64,000 nt of DNA, taken from NCBI RefSeq assembly GCF_002086515.1, contig NZ_MVHH01000016.1:1-64000 (forward strand). The letters are read 5' to 3'. Origin of the DNA: Mycolicibacter arupensis (GTDB lineage Bacteria > Actinomycetota > Actinomycetes > Mycobacteriales > Mycobacteriaceae). The first letter of the stretch is position 1, and every line of letters begins with the position of its first letter. The translations under genes were made by a program, and so were the position numbers. Positions 8,000 through 16,497 of the stretch are shown here, in pieces. The notes below the pieces were generated by a model. The model ran no database searches. It saw only the letters and a program-made list of their open reading frames with translations, and was not told the DNA's origin.

Positions 8000-8168
8000 G
8001 AGATTGATCCTTCCAGCAAGGACGAATCCTCACAGATCAGGAGTCAACCAAACCGGGGGCAGTCCCCCCACGGTCGGTTGTCAGCTTCAACCGATGTCCT
8101 ACGGGCGAGGGTATGCGGAGGCGCAATCCCGCTAGTGACGCTAGCGCGACGCGCCTAACGCAGATACG

Positions 8169-8411
8169 ATGCCTCCGATGGAGGCCATCAGTAGCACGGA
8201 CGCGAAGAACCAGCTCAACCGGCTTTTGAATGACGTCAAAGCCGGCGCGTCGTTCACCATCACCAGCCACGGCCAACCCGTCGCGCGGCTCGTACCTATC
8301 AGCGCTGTACCGCGCAGATTTGGCCAGTTACCCAGCCTGGTTGTATCAAGCGACTTCGATGACGCACTACCGGAAGCGGAGCTCGCGGCCTGGGAAGATG
8401 CCGAGGCGTGA
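8169..8411 (+). CDS. Phd/YefM-type antitoxin of a type II toxin-antitoxin pair
   Basis: 80 residues. The N-terminus MEAISSTDAKNQLNRLLNDVKAG and the segment TITSHGQPVARLVPIS are the DNA-binding fold of Phd/YefM antitoxins. The acidic C-terminal tail (DFDDALPEAELAAWEDAEA) would be the toxin-neutralising part. The start could be ATG 8169 or ATG 8178; neither has a strong ribosome-binding site. The toxin gene starts at a GTG overlapping its stop (GTGA). Such antitoxins usually repress their own promoter together with the toxin. The pair lies next to the IS scar, a common place for acquired toxin-antitoxin modules. Confidence 0.88.
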   Translation: MPPMEAISSTDAKNQLNRLLNDVKAGASFTITSHGQPVARLVPISAVPRRFGQLPSLVVSSDFDDALPEAELAAWEDAEA

Positions 8412-8797
8412 ACGTCCTGCTCGATACCCATACTCTGCTGTGGCTGGTCAGCAAGCCTTCGAACGTAGACGCCGACACGCTCGCGATTTTGAGCGATCCG
8501 GGAACGTCGGTGTGGGTCAGCGCTGCCTCGGCATGGGAGATCGCGACCAAGACCAGGCTGGGCCGCCTCGACGGTGGAGCTCTGCTGTCGACCTGGACCG
8601 ACGTCATAGCCGACATGAGCAGCACGGAACTAGCGATTGACTCCGCTGACGCGATCCTCGCCGGGCGACTTCCTTGGGAACACCGCGACCCGTTCGACCG
8701 CATCATCGTCGCCCAGGCGTTACGCCGCAATCTGACCATCGCCACCCGCGATATCAAGATCATCGATGCGGCGATCACACCAACCCTCAAGGCCTGA
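8408..8797 (+). CDS. VapC-type PIN-domain ribonuclease toxin
   Basis: 129 residues from a GTG overlapping the antitoxin stop. PIN-domain acidic residues are visible: Asp6 in LLDTHTLLW, Glu44 in ASAWEIATK, Asp97 in DPFDRIIVAQAL and Asp115 in TIATRD. Known VapC toxins cleave specific tRNAs or rRNA with Mg2+ when freed from the antitoxin; the target here is unknown. Length and motifs are complete, so it should be active. Confidence 0.9.
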   Translation: MNVLLDTHTLLWLVSKPSNVDADTLAILSDPGTSVWVSAASAWEIATKTRLGRLDGGALLSTWTDVIADMSSTELAIDSADAILAGRLPWEHRDPFDRIIVAQALRRNLTIATRDIKIIDAAITPTLKA

Positions 8798-8852
8798 ACC
8801 AGAACCAGCTCGATGGTGGCTCCAGGCCGCATCATCTCGCTAACCTCGATAT

Positions 8853-9830
8853 GTGCCGGAGCCGCCGAACACCCCGCCCGCGCGAGAGGTCCTTCGCCCA
8901 GATCGAACCAGTTCCGACGGCGACGGTTCTCCCAGCCCGATCGTTCTCGACGTGGAGGGCTCCGGTGTCCAACCGCCGGTCACCCCTCGGGTGCGGAGGC
9001 TGTTCTGGCTACTGGAGCGATTCGCGCCCGCCATCGGGTCGCGCTGGGCGGTTGAACTGTGGTGCACTCCACCGGTCCTTGAGTCCAGCCTGCGCATGCC
9101 GCCCGGCGTCCCTCCTGGTCAACCGCTGGAAGCGCACTGGGACGGGCACCGGGTCGCGGGCGAATCCTGGGGCGAGGGGCCGCCGGTCTACCTTGTGCAC
9201 GGCTGGGGCGGGCGGCGTCCGCACCTCGGCATGTTCATCAAACCCCTGGTCGAATCCGGGCACCGCGTTATCGCCTTCGACCTGCCCAGCCACAACGAGT
9301 CAGACCCGGGCGTACTGGCGCCCGGTCGCACCACAGCCATCGAGTGCGCCGAAGCGGTGGCAGCCATGATCCGGACACATGGGCCGGCCCGCGCGGTAGT
9401 CGCCCACTCCCTCGGGTGTAACGCGACCGCATTCGCGGCGTCGTGGGGCGCGACGGTCGGGAGGTTGGTGTTTCTCGCGCCGATGGGCGAGTTCCCGATC
9501 TACCTGGATCTGTTCGCCGCGCGCCACAACTTCGGCCGGCGGATACGCGCCGGTCTACATCGACGCCTGGAACGCCGTATCGGCATGCCGCTTGAGGACA
9601 CCAATATGGTCCGGATCGCCGAGAACACCGATTACCCGCCGCTGCTGCTCATCCACGACCCCGATGACCCCGACACCCCCTATGTGACGAGCGAGAAGGT
9701 CGTCGCGTCCTGGCCAGGCGCACGCCTGATGACGACGGCGGGCCTCGGCCGGCTGGCACATTTCCGAATCTTGCGGCACCGACCGGCGATTCGCGCAGGA
9801 ATCGAATTCATCGGTCCCGCATCGGAGTGA
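8853..9830 (+). CDS. Alpha/beta-fold hydrolase
   Basis: 325 residues. The oxyanion region YLVHGWGGRRPH and the nucleophile elbow VVAHSLGCNATAF (A-H-S-L-G, with Ser as nucleophile) identify the fold. The likely acid lies in LLLIHDPDDPDTPY, and the C-terminal LGRLAHFRILRH supplies a His. The Pro-rich N-terminal 40 residues look disordered. The start is the GTG at 8853. It has no clear ribosome-binding site, but TAACCT lies 6 bases upstream, which fits a leaderless mRNA. Substrate unknown; esterase or lipase-like. Confidence 0.8.
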   Translation: MPEPPNTPPAREVLRPDRTSSDGDGSPSPIVLDVEGSGVQPPVTPRVRRLFWLLERFAPAIGSRWAVELWCTPPVLESSLRMPPGVPPGQPLEAHWDGHRVAGESWGEGPPVYLVHGWGGRRPHLGMFIKPLVESGHRVIAFDLPSHNESDPGVLAPGRTTAIECAEAVAAMIRTHGPARAVVAHSLGCNATAFAASWGATVGRLVFLAPMGEFPIYLDLFAARHNFGRRIRAGLHRRLERRIGMPLEDTNMVRIAENTDYPPLLLIHDPDDPDTPYVTSEKVVASWPGARLMTTAGLGRLAHFRILRHRPAIRAGIEFIGPASE

Positions 9831-9855
9831 ACAGCGCCTGACAGTAAGGCCACCC

Positions 9856-10884
9856 CTAGATGCTGTAGCGCCGCAACCGCTGCAACCGCCGCATGCCCGC
9901 GGCGGCCACTTTCTCGCCGGCGGGCCGCAGCGCTTCCTCGAGCCGCCCCCGAACCTCCGAGGTGTCCAGGTGCGTGCCAATCGCGACGAGGTGGCTGGCC
10001 CCGGAACTGGCAGGCGCGGTCACCACGTGCACCGACGTGCCGACGACGTTGACCAGGTAATGACGTTTGCCGATCGCGACGGTGCCCTTGATCCGGTAGA
10101 CGCCCTGCGGCGGCTGCTCGAGCAGGTCGATGAGTGGCCCCGGGTCAACGGCGCCGTCGCCGACGACGGTGACCGAAGCGGCATGCACGTGGGCGTGGTG
10201 CTCGCCGGGAGCGTCGGCAGGCTCGTCGAGGAGCAACTCCCGAAACGACATCTGCCCGGACTCGCCGCCGTCGCTGATGTCATAGAGCAACCGGGGATCC
10301 ACGCGTCCGGCCATCGCACCCACCACGTGAGCGTGGGGATTGAGTTCGCGCACACGGGCTTCAACCCGAGCAAGGGCCTCTTCGCGGGCGTCTTCGGCGA
10401 TCCGATCCAGCTTGTTGACCACGACCAGGGAGGCCACGCCGTAGCGCTGCGGCGGGGCCGACTCGGTATCGACTGTGTCGAAGTGTTCCGCTGCGTCGAT
10501 GACGTCGACAACACCGCCGTGGCGTACCCGCTCCACCCCGCTGAACCGAATCACCCGCGAGACGTCCGCCGGCTCGGCCACCCCGCTCGCCTCGATGATG
10601 ATCGCATCGAGCGACAGCTTCGGGTCGGCGAGCTTCTCCAGCGCCTCGTCCAGCCCGCCCTCATCCGGCAGATGGCAGATGCACCCACCGGCGATCGACA
10701 CCGGCTCGTCAACCTGGCCCGTCACCAGGCCGGCATCCACGTTCAGTTCGCCGAAGTCGTTGATAATGACTCCGATTCGTGCGCCCGGCGCCCGCAGCAC
10801 GTGGTTGAGCAGCGTGGTCTTGCCCGCCCCGAGGTACCCCGTCAGCGCGATGACGGGGATAGCGGGAGCGTTGCGATCGGCCAC
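9856..10884 (-). CDS. CobW/G3E-family GTPase (putative metallochaperone)
   Basis: 342 residues from GTG 10884, just before ALTGYLGAGKTTLLNH, the Walker A P-loop (residues 16-24). The open frame continues upstream to 11082 but that part is Arg-rich junk. Other G motifs are NKLD (guanine specificity) and the Glu-rich INDFGELNVD. The metal site CxCC of the COG0523 family is here GGCICHLP, with His in place of the last Cys. A CobW C-terminal domain follows (VYRIKGTVAIGKRHYLVN). The loop HHAHVHAAS is an extra His cluster. These GTPases insert or deliver Zn, Co or Ni; the target is not evident from the neighbours. Confidence 0.85.
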   Translation of the reverse strand: MADRNAPAIPVIALTGYLGAGKTTLLNHVLRAPGARIGVIINDFGELNVDAGLVTGQVDEPVSIAGGCICHLPDEGGLDEALEKLADPKLSLDAIIIEASGVAEPADVSRVIRFSGVERVRHGGVVDVIDAAEHFDTVDTESAPPQRYGVASLVVVNKLDRIAEDAREEALARVEARVRELNPHAHVVGAMAGRVDPRLLYDISDGGESGQMSFRELLLDEPADAPGEHHAHVHAASVTVVGDGAVDPGPLIDLLEQPPQGVYRIKGTVAIGKRHYLVNVVGTSVHVVTAPASSGASHLVAIGTHLDTSEVRGRLEEALRPAGEKVAAAGMRRLQRLRRYSI

Positions 10885-10943
10885 CCGGCCATTATTGCCA
10901 GGTGCACGCGGCCGGGTGTGACCACTGGGTAGAAGTTGGCCCG

Positions 10944-12461
10944 TCAGCTGCCGTACAGCTGCAGCGCCCGGCCGGTCACGGTGGCCACGTCGCCGCTGAG
11001 CCCCGCGATGGGCGGACCGCCGCGCTGATGGATCACGTTGGCGAGCACGATCACGTAGGTGTCCGAACCCGGGTCGATCCACAGCGTCACTCCGGTGAAG
11101 CCGGTGTGCCCGAAGCTGCCGATCGGAAAAATCATCCCGCGCGGCCGGGAGTGCGGCGTATCGATATCCCAGCCGAGACCGCGAAGATCCTGTCCGTCGA
11201 TCGCCGGATAGTTCACGGCGAGCAGCGGATCGGCCCGGTTGGGTGTCGCTGCATTCGTCTGTTGTGCGGCGGCGTTCGCGGCCACCAGCTGGGTGGCGTT
11301 GTGGCCGGGTTGCTGGGGCGTGGTCATCAATTCCAGGGTGGATTGCCGCAACGGAAACGGGCTCGGGCGCCCGGCGAGCCGATCAAGCAGGGCCTGGGCG
11401 TACCTGCCGATATCGGAGGCGGTCGAGAACACTCCGGCGCTGCCGGCCACCCCTCCCATGCGGCGTGCGGTCGGGTCGTTCACCGTGCCGCGCAGCAGTT
11501 GATCGAAGTCGGGGTTGAGCCCGGGGGTGTCTTCGTCATGCGCCGTCGGCGCGATGCGGGCCAGCAGGTCGGTGCGCCAGCTGCCCACCGGGCACTCGTC
11601 GTCCCGGGATGCGTTCGGGTCCAATGCAATGGCGGTACCGCGGATCTGGTGTGGGCCACAGGCTTTGGCGGCGGGCAGGTAGCGAGTGTCGGTCATGCCC
11701 AGCGGCGCAAAGACGTTGTTCTGCACGTAGGCGTCCAACGGTTGGCCGGTCATCGTCTCGACCAGCACACCCAGGATGATGAAGCCGATGTCCGAGTAGT
11801 GGAATAGCTCGCCGGGGCCGAACTCCAGCGGTGCGGTCAGTGCCCGATGAACACCGCCGGCCTTGTCGGCCTCGGTCAGGCCCCACGGGCCCTGGTGGCT
11901 CAGATCGCCCCCGATGCCCGAGGTGTGGGTGAGCAACATGCGCAACGTCACCTGGGCGCGTCGCGGGTCGTTGGTCTCGTTGAACTCCGGCAGGTAGGTC
12001 TGGATGGGTTCGTCGATTCCGACCCGGCCCTGCTCGTACAACTGCAGGACTGCGACGGTCGTCGCGAGGCACTTCGTCAACGACGCGATGTCGAAGATGG
12101 TGTCCTCGGTCATCGGCTCGGCCGGCGCGGGCAAGCCGTCGAGAGCGGGTTCGTCTGCGAGCCTGCGCGCGCCGAACGCCTGGCTGAAGGCGATCGTGCC
12201 GGCGTGCCCGATCCGGACTACCGCACCCGGCAGCCGGGGAACCGCGATCGCGTCGTTCAGCAGCGCAGAGATCGGCGCGACCAGCTCCCCGCGGGGCAGG
12301 TAGGGCGCATCGTCACGAGGTAGGGCAGGTGCCGCGGTGGAGGGGGTGCCGGCCGGCGGCGGCGGAGGCAGCGGGTGGCCGCACGACGGCGCGGCCGCAA
12401 GCACGAGCGCGACGCTTCCCACGGTGCAGGCCCGGGTGATGCGCGTTCGCGACAGTGGCAC
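10944..12461 (-). CDS. Lipoprotein of the class C beta-lactamase/esterase family
   Basis: About 505 residues from GTG 12461. A signal peptide ends in the lipobox APSC (Cys27), so it is a predicted exported lipoprotein. The serine hydrolase motifs are SLTK (S-x-x-K) after TIFDIA, HYSD (the Y-x-N/D motif) and GHTGF (the K/H-T-G motif). A Pro-rich linker follows the lipobox. Such mycobacterial proteins act as esterases or peptidases in the envelope rather than as true beta-lactamases. The start is not certain, because the frame is open to 12575, inside the neighbouring PE-PPE gene, with which an overlap is unlikely. Confidence 0.8.
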   Translation of the reverse strand: MPLSRTRITRACTVGSVALVLAAAPSCGHPLPPPPPAGTPSTAAPALPRDDAPYLPRGELVAPISALLNDAIAVPRLPGAVVRIGHAGTIAFSQAFGARRLADEPALDGLPAPAEPMTEDTIFDIASLTKCLATTVAVLQLYEQGRVGIDEPIQTYLPEFNETNDPRRAQVTLRMLLTHTSGIGGDLSHQGPWGLTEADKAGGVHRALTAPLEFGPGELFHYSDIGFIILGVLVETMTGQPLDAYVQNNVFAPLGMTDTRYLPAAKACGPHQIRGTAIALDPNASRDDECPVGSWRTDLLARIAPTAHDEDTPGLNPDFDQLLRGTVNDPTARRMGGVAGSAGVFSTASDIGRYAQALLDRLAGRPSPFPLRQSTLELMTTPQQPGHNATQLVAANAAAQQTNAATPNRADPLLAVNYPAIDGQDLRGLGWDIDTPHSRPRGMIFPIGSFGHTGFTGVTLWIDPGSDTYVIVLANVIHQRGGPPIAGLSGDVATVTGRALQLYGS

Positions 12462-12504
12462 AGCATCGACGGTAACCAGCTGCCACGAGGGCGACGAGGG
12501 CCGG

Positions 12505-13485
12505 TTAGACCTCCGTCGGGAACCAGTAGTCGAGGGTCTGCTCCACTCCGCCCCAGTCGATACCCAGCCAGTCACCGAAGAAGTCCTCGATGTTGCCGAA
12601 GGCGCTGTAGAACGACGCCACCAGCGAGTAGAAGATGCCCTCCCACCAGCCGCTGTCCACCAGCCCGTGCGCCCAGGCGTTGAGCCAGGCGCCGAACTGA
12701 TCGAAGTCTCCGGAGATGTCGATGTTGGTGATCAAGCCGTCGGTGCTGGCCACGTGGTTGCCCACCTGGTCGGGCGTGAGACCCAGGTACATCATGTGTT
12801 CGTACAGAAGCCCCAGCCCGGATGTCGAGGTGGGGTCGGTGACCGGGTCGCCGGGGATCGTGTAGTCGGTTACTGCGAACGCGTTGTTCGGGGTCTGAAC
12901 GCCGGACAGCAGCGAGGTGTCGAAGAAGTCGGGGGACGACATCCCGCCCCCTCCCGGCGACGCGGTGTCGGCGCCCACCGGGTTGCCGATGAACACGAAG
13001 TGCAGCGCGTCGGGATCGACGCCGTCGTGGGCCAGCTGGGCCATCGCGATGGAACCGGCCGTGGCGCCCTGTGACCAGCCGAAAATCCAGAGCGGGTTGT
13101 CGGCGTCGTAGGCATCCGGATTGGCATCGAGTTCGGCGTGTACCGCCCGAACGATCTCGGCGGCACCGACGAAACTGCTGTGGCCCTGCTGGATCAGCGC
13201 CGGGGTGGACAAGACGCGCAGCGGCGCGTCACACACGCCGGTGCCGACCACACACGAGTCCAAGTCGTCGCCGCCGTCGAAACCCAGCGGCTGCAGGAAC
13301 AAGTCGGCGGCGGTTTGGGCGAAGCTCGGCGAGGGCGTCGACAGCGTGGTGGGGCCGATGAAGAACGCGGTGCCCGCCAGCAGGTCCACATCGATATGCG
13401 CGGCGCGGGTCACCGGAGCGGCGAGCACGCCGCCCGCCACGGTGCTGGCGATCGCGATCGGGGCGAAGACCTTGGTCAATATCAC
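12505..13485 (-). CDS. PE-PPE-domain secreted hydrolase-like protein
   Basis: 326 residues. The start has GGAAGGA 6 bases before it. An N-terminal signal-peptide-like segment (VFAPIAIASTVAGGVLAAPVTRA) leads into the PE-PPE domain, a serine-hydrolase fold known in mycobacteria with esterase activity. The nucleophile motif is GWSQGATAGS and the oxyanion side is LIQQGHSSFVGA. The protein has no PE or PPE N-terminal domain; it is the stand-alone form. It ends with GIDWGGVEQTLDYWFP, shared nearly exactly with its paralogue at 19377-20360. Confidence 0.87.
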   Translation of the reverse strand: MILTKVFAPIAIASTVAGGVLAAPVTRAAHIDVDLLAGTAFFIGPTTLSTPSPSFAQTAADLFLQPLGFDGGDDLDSCVVGTGVCDAPLRVLSTPALIQQGHSSFVGAAEIVRAVHAELDANPDAYDADNPLWIFGWSQGATAGSIAMAQLAHDGVDPDALHFVFIGNPVGADTASPGGGGMSSPDFFDTSLLSGVQTPNNAFAVTDYTIPGDPVTDPTSTSGLGLLYEHMMYLGLTPDQVGNHVASTDGLITNIDISGDFDQFGAWLNAWAHGLVDSGWWEGIFYSLVASFYSAFGNIEDFFGDWLGIDWGGVEQTLDYWFPTEV

Positions 13486-13602
13486 TTGGCGTCCTTCCGC
13501 AACGGGCCACCCCGTAGCTAAAAATCACACGAGTAATTCCAAAGGCGAACCTGAGGGCCATCATCGCAGGGGCTGCCAGCCCCAGTCAATGGACGTGCGG
13601 TG

Positions 13603-14295
13603 TCAGCGCGGCGCACTGGATCCCGGCGAATCGCGCAGCGGTGACATATCGGGCAGCGGCCTGCTGCAGATCTGGTGGGCTTCCTCGGGGCTCATGCCGA
13701 AGGTGGTCAACAGGTGTTCGGTGGCCGCATCGACGGTGGCTTCGGGATCGCGGTCGGGCCGTTGGCTCAGCAGCGTCCCCAGTCCGACGAACACGCCCCC
13801 GGCCAGGGCCAGTCCCAATTCGGGGTCCGACAGCGTGAACCGGCCCTGCTCGATCGCCGCGGTGATATCGCGCAACGCCCGCGGCGACAGGCCGCGGTCG
13901 GACAGGATCATCGTGGAGCTGTTGGCCAGCAGCAGCGCGGCCTCCTGGGGGCGCAGCCGAAACAGTCGGCCGCTGAGGCGGTAGTTGGCGGCGAAGGCCT
14001 CGGCCGGGTCTGCGATATCGGAGGTGAAGGTGTCGAGCAGGGCCCCGATGCTGTCGAGCGCGTCGGTCACCGCGGCCGCGAACAGCTCTTCTTTGCTGTC
14101 GAAATGGTTGTAAAAGGAGCCCATGCCGACGTCGGCGGCCTGGGTGATCTCCAGGACGGGCACGGCGAGCCTGCCGTCTGCGATAAAGCCTTGAGCTGCG
14201 CGGATCAACGCGGTACGGGTCCGCAGTTTGCGTCGTTCGAGCCGGTTGGCCGGACCAGCCTCGGGCTGGTCACCGTTGCGCTCGGCCACATCCAT
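13603..14295 (-). CDS. TetR-family transcriptional regulator
   Basis: 230 residues. The N-terminal helix-turn-helix is RTRTALIRAAQGFIADGRLAVPVLEITQAADVGMGSFYNHFDSKEELF, a textbook TetR DNA-binding domain, followed by a helical ligand domain. It starts at ATG 14295 and is divergent from the catabolic operon that begins at 14407. The gap between them holds two perfect palindromes. It is probably a repressor relieved by the substrate or an intermediate of that pathway; the ligand cannot be deduced. Confidence 0.9.
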   Translation of the reverse strand: MDVAERNGDQPEAGPANRLERRKLRTRTALIRAAQGFIADGRLAVPVLEITQAADVGMGSFYNHFDSKEELFAAAVTDALDSIGALLDTFTSDIADPAEAFAANYRLSGRLFRLRPQEAALLLANSSTMILSDRGLSPRALRDITAAIEQGRFTLSDPELGLALAGGVFVGLGTLLSQRPDRDPEATVDAATEHLLTTFGMSPEEAHQICSRPLPDMSPLRDSPGSSAPR

Positions 14296-14333
14296 GCCTG
14301 CAGATTATCAGCCAACTCAGTTCTGAGGAATTC

Positions 14334-14380
14334 GTCAAAACATTTGACTGAAGCTTTGGTCGTATGTGACGATTTCGTCA
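14334..14380. promoter_or_regulatory. Two palindromes in the divergent TetR/catabolic promoter
   Basis: GTCAAA-ACA-TTTGAC at 14334-14348 and TGACGA-TT-TCGTCA at 14367-14380 are both perfect inverted repeats, in the 111-base gap between the TetR gene and the VOC gene. Their size and place fit binding sites for the adjacent TetR protein, which would control itself and the operon together. Confidence 0.55.
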
Positions 14381-14406
14381 GTTGATCCGGAAGGCGGTGG
14401 CGCGAC

Positions 14407-15549
14407 GTGCCGAAGACGGGCGAGCCGTGGGCCGACGGCCATAAAGATCTGCACAGCGAGCAGGGCTCGGTTCGCGGCGAGCATCCCGGTCGCGCCCGCG
14501 ACCCGCTCATCCGGGTGGTCGACATCGCCTGGCTGGAATTCGACAAGCCGGACCTGGCCCGCGCCGAGGCGTTCGCCCGGGCCTTCGGGTTCGGCATCGC
14601 CCACCGCGACCCCGCACAGGTGCAGCTGCGCGGCACCAGTCCCGGCGCGCCCTGCGTATTCGTGCGCCGCGGGCCGCACACGCGCTTCGCCGGGTATGCA
14701 CTGCGCGCCGCCGACGAAGCCGACGTCGCGCGGCTGGCTGACAAGACCGGTGCTCCGCTGCGGCAGCTGCCGGAATCCATCGGTGGCGTCGCGGTACAGC
14801 TGACCGACCCCAGCGGCACCGCCGTCAAGGTGGTGGCCGGCATGCACGTCCTCCCGGCTCAGCCCAGCCAAGATCCGCCGCTCGCCAACATCGGGAGCAC
14901 CCAGAGGCGGATCAACGCCGGAGTGCGTCCGCTGCGTGTTCCTGCCCGGGTGCAGCGCCTGGGCCACATCGTCTTGCAGTCCACTACCTATCTGCGGACG
15001 CTGAACTGGTACCTGGAGACGCTGGGCATGATCGTCAGTGACTTCCAGTTCTTCCCGGGGCAGCGTGAGCGCGGGCCGGCCATGAGCTTCATCCGCTGCG
15101 ACCGCGGCACCATCCCCGCCGACCACCACACCCTGGCCCTGGCGCTGGGTCCGGAGAATCGATACGTGCACTCGGCCTATGAAGTCGCCGACCTGGACGC
15201 GCTGGCCGCCGGCGGCGAATACCTGCGTGAGCGAGGCTATTTCCGGTCCTGGGGGATCGGCCGCCACATCCAGGGCAGCCAGATCTTCGACTACTGGCGC
15301 GACCCCGACGGGTTTCTGGTCGAGCACTACGCCGACGGCGACGTCTTCGACAACACCGTGGAACCGGGCTGGGCGCCCTTCACCGCATCCGGACTTGCCC
15401 AATGGGGGCCACCGGCCACCAAAGACTTTCTCGATGCGAGTCCCCGGGCGGCAGGCCGCCAGGCGACCGCCATGCTCACCGCCCTACGGCACGACAACGA
15501 ATTCGACCTCAACCGCCTCATCGGCCTGCTGAAAGTAGCTGTCTCATGA
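14407..15549 (+). CDS. VOC-superfamily extradiol-dioxygenase-like protein
   Basis: 380 residues from GTG 14407. Two glyoxalase/VOC modules are present. The second holds metal-ligand candidates in the right order for type I extradiol dioxygenases: His in LGHIVLQS, His in RYVHSAYEVAD, and Glu in GFLVEHYADGD. These enzymes cleave the ring of catechols next to the two hydroxyls using Fe(II). The neighbours (flavin hydroxylase, FAH-like hydrolase) support an aromatic degradation pathway. The C-terminal 60 residues after GWAPFTASGLAQWGPP are an extension. Its stop overlaps the ATG of the next gene (ATGA). Confidence 0.82.
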   Translation: MPKTGEPWADGHKDLHSEQGSVRGEHPGRARDPLIRVVDIAWLEFDKPDLARAEAFARAFGFGIAHRDPAQVQLRGTSPGAPCVFVRRGPHTRFAGYALRAADEADVARLADKTGAPLRQLPESIGGVAVQLTDPSGTAVKVVAGMHVLPAQPSQDPPLANIGSTQRRINAGVRPLRVPARVQRLGHIVLQSTTYLRTLNWYLETLGMIVSDFQFFPGQRERGPAMSFIRCDRGTIPADHHTLALALGPENRYVHSAYEVADLDALAAGGEYLRERGYFRSWGIGRHIQGSQIFDYWRDPDGFLVEHYADGDVFDNTVEPGWAPFTASGLAQWGPPATKDFLDASPRAAGRQATAMLTALRHDNEFDLNRLIGLLKVAVS

Positions 15550-16484
15550 CCATTTCCGTCCTGCGTACCTCCGAGGCCTGGTGGGTGCAGACCCCTACGG
15601 GTGCTGCCAAGATCGCCACCACGGCCACAACCACCGCCGAGCTGCTCGCCGACCGGCCCGCCATCGACGCGGCCGCAGCATCCGGCGGCACCGTCGCGGT
15701 CGACGAACTGCAGCTGCTGGCGCCGGTGACGGCACCGTGCCGTGTGGTGGCCCAGATGACCAACTTCGAGTCGCACGTCACCGATGCGGGCATGGACCCC
15801 AAGACGGTGCCACTGACGTTCTTCCGGAAATCCTCTGCCTCACTGACCGATCCCTACGGTGAGATCGTGCGTCCGTCGCACGTGACACTGCTGGACTACG
15901 AGGTCGAGATCGGTCTGGTGATCGGCCGCGACATCCCAGTCGGAATCCAGATCACCGATGCCAACCTGGCCGACTACGTGGCCGGGCTGGTCATCACCAA
16001 CGACGTCTCCGCGCGCGACATCCAGCTGCCGCAGACCCAGTTCTACGAAGCCAAGTCGTACCCGACCTTCACACCCGTGGGGCCGGCACTGGTCCTCGTC
16101 GACGCCGCCGAGCTGGCGCGCTTCGGTGACCTGCGCCTGCGGTTGAGCGTTAACGGTGACCAGCGCCAGAACGGATTGGTCGAAGGCGACATGCTGTACC
16201 GCCCCCTGCAGGCCCTGCAGTCGCTGACGCGCTTCCAAGACCTGGCCACCGGAGACCTCATCTTGACCGGCACCCCGGTGGGCACCGCGCTCAGTGCACC
16301 CCCCAAGCCGATCGAGATCATCGGCAACCTGCTGCCCCCGGCGGTCAAGTGGAAGGCCTTCTTCGCCCGGCAGGCCAAGAACCCCAAGTACCTGCAGCAC
16401 GGTGATGTCGTCGAGGCCACCATCGCCACCGACGACGGCGCCATCGACCTGGGGGCGCAGCGTCTGACGGTGCGGCACACATGA
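15546..16484 (+). CDS. Fumarylacetoacetate-hydrolase (FAH) family protein
   Basis: 312 residues from ATG 15546, overlapping the VOC stop. The FAH core has DYEVEIGLVIGRDI with the metal-binding Glu residues, VITNDVSARDIQ, and the motif TGDLILTGTPVGTA. Members hydrolyse C-C bonds or decarboxylate/isomerise ring-cleavage products (FAH, HpcE, MhpD-like). Following a ring-cleaving dioxygenase, it would process the ring-opened diketo acid. The exact reaction is not certain. Confidence 0.88.
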   Translation: MTISVLRTSEAWWVQTPTGAAKIATTATTTAELLADRPAIDAAAASGGTVAVDELQLLAPVTAPCRVVAQMTNFESHVTDAGMDPKTVPLTFFRKSSASLTDPYGEIVRPSHVTLLDYEVEIGLVIGRDIPVGIQITDANLADYVAGLVITNDVSARDIQLPQTQFYEAKSYPTFTPVGPALVLVDAAELARFGDLRLRLSVNGDQRQNGLVEGDMLYRPLQALQSLTRFQDLATGDLILTGTPVGTALSAPPKPIEIIGNLLPPAVKWKAFFARQAKNPKYLQHGDVVEATIATDDGAIDLGAQRLTVRHT

Positions 16485-16497
16485 TCTGCGGGTTGCG

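Larger units (their letters stand above)
7434..8066 (-). mobile_element. Second IS3-family element, remnant, opposite orientation
   Basis: Read on the minus strand it holds a complete orfA (7999-7703) and the beginning of orfB (7706-7434), then stops where the IS6110-like element begins. Its outer end is probably the GGACTGCCCCCGG sequence around 8053-8066, which begins like the ends of other actinobacterial IS3-family elements; I cannot fix the terminal base. It differs in sequence from the IS6110-like element, so the junction is between two different elements joined through their orfB genes. Confidence 0.75.

Noticed and set aside
10944..12461. True beta-lactamase giving drug resistance
   Set aside because: The SxxK/YxD/HTG set and the lipobox fit the broad class C-like esterase/peptidase group common in mycobacteria; nothing points specifically to beta-lactam hydrolysis.
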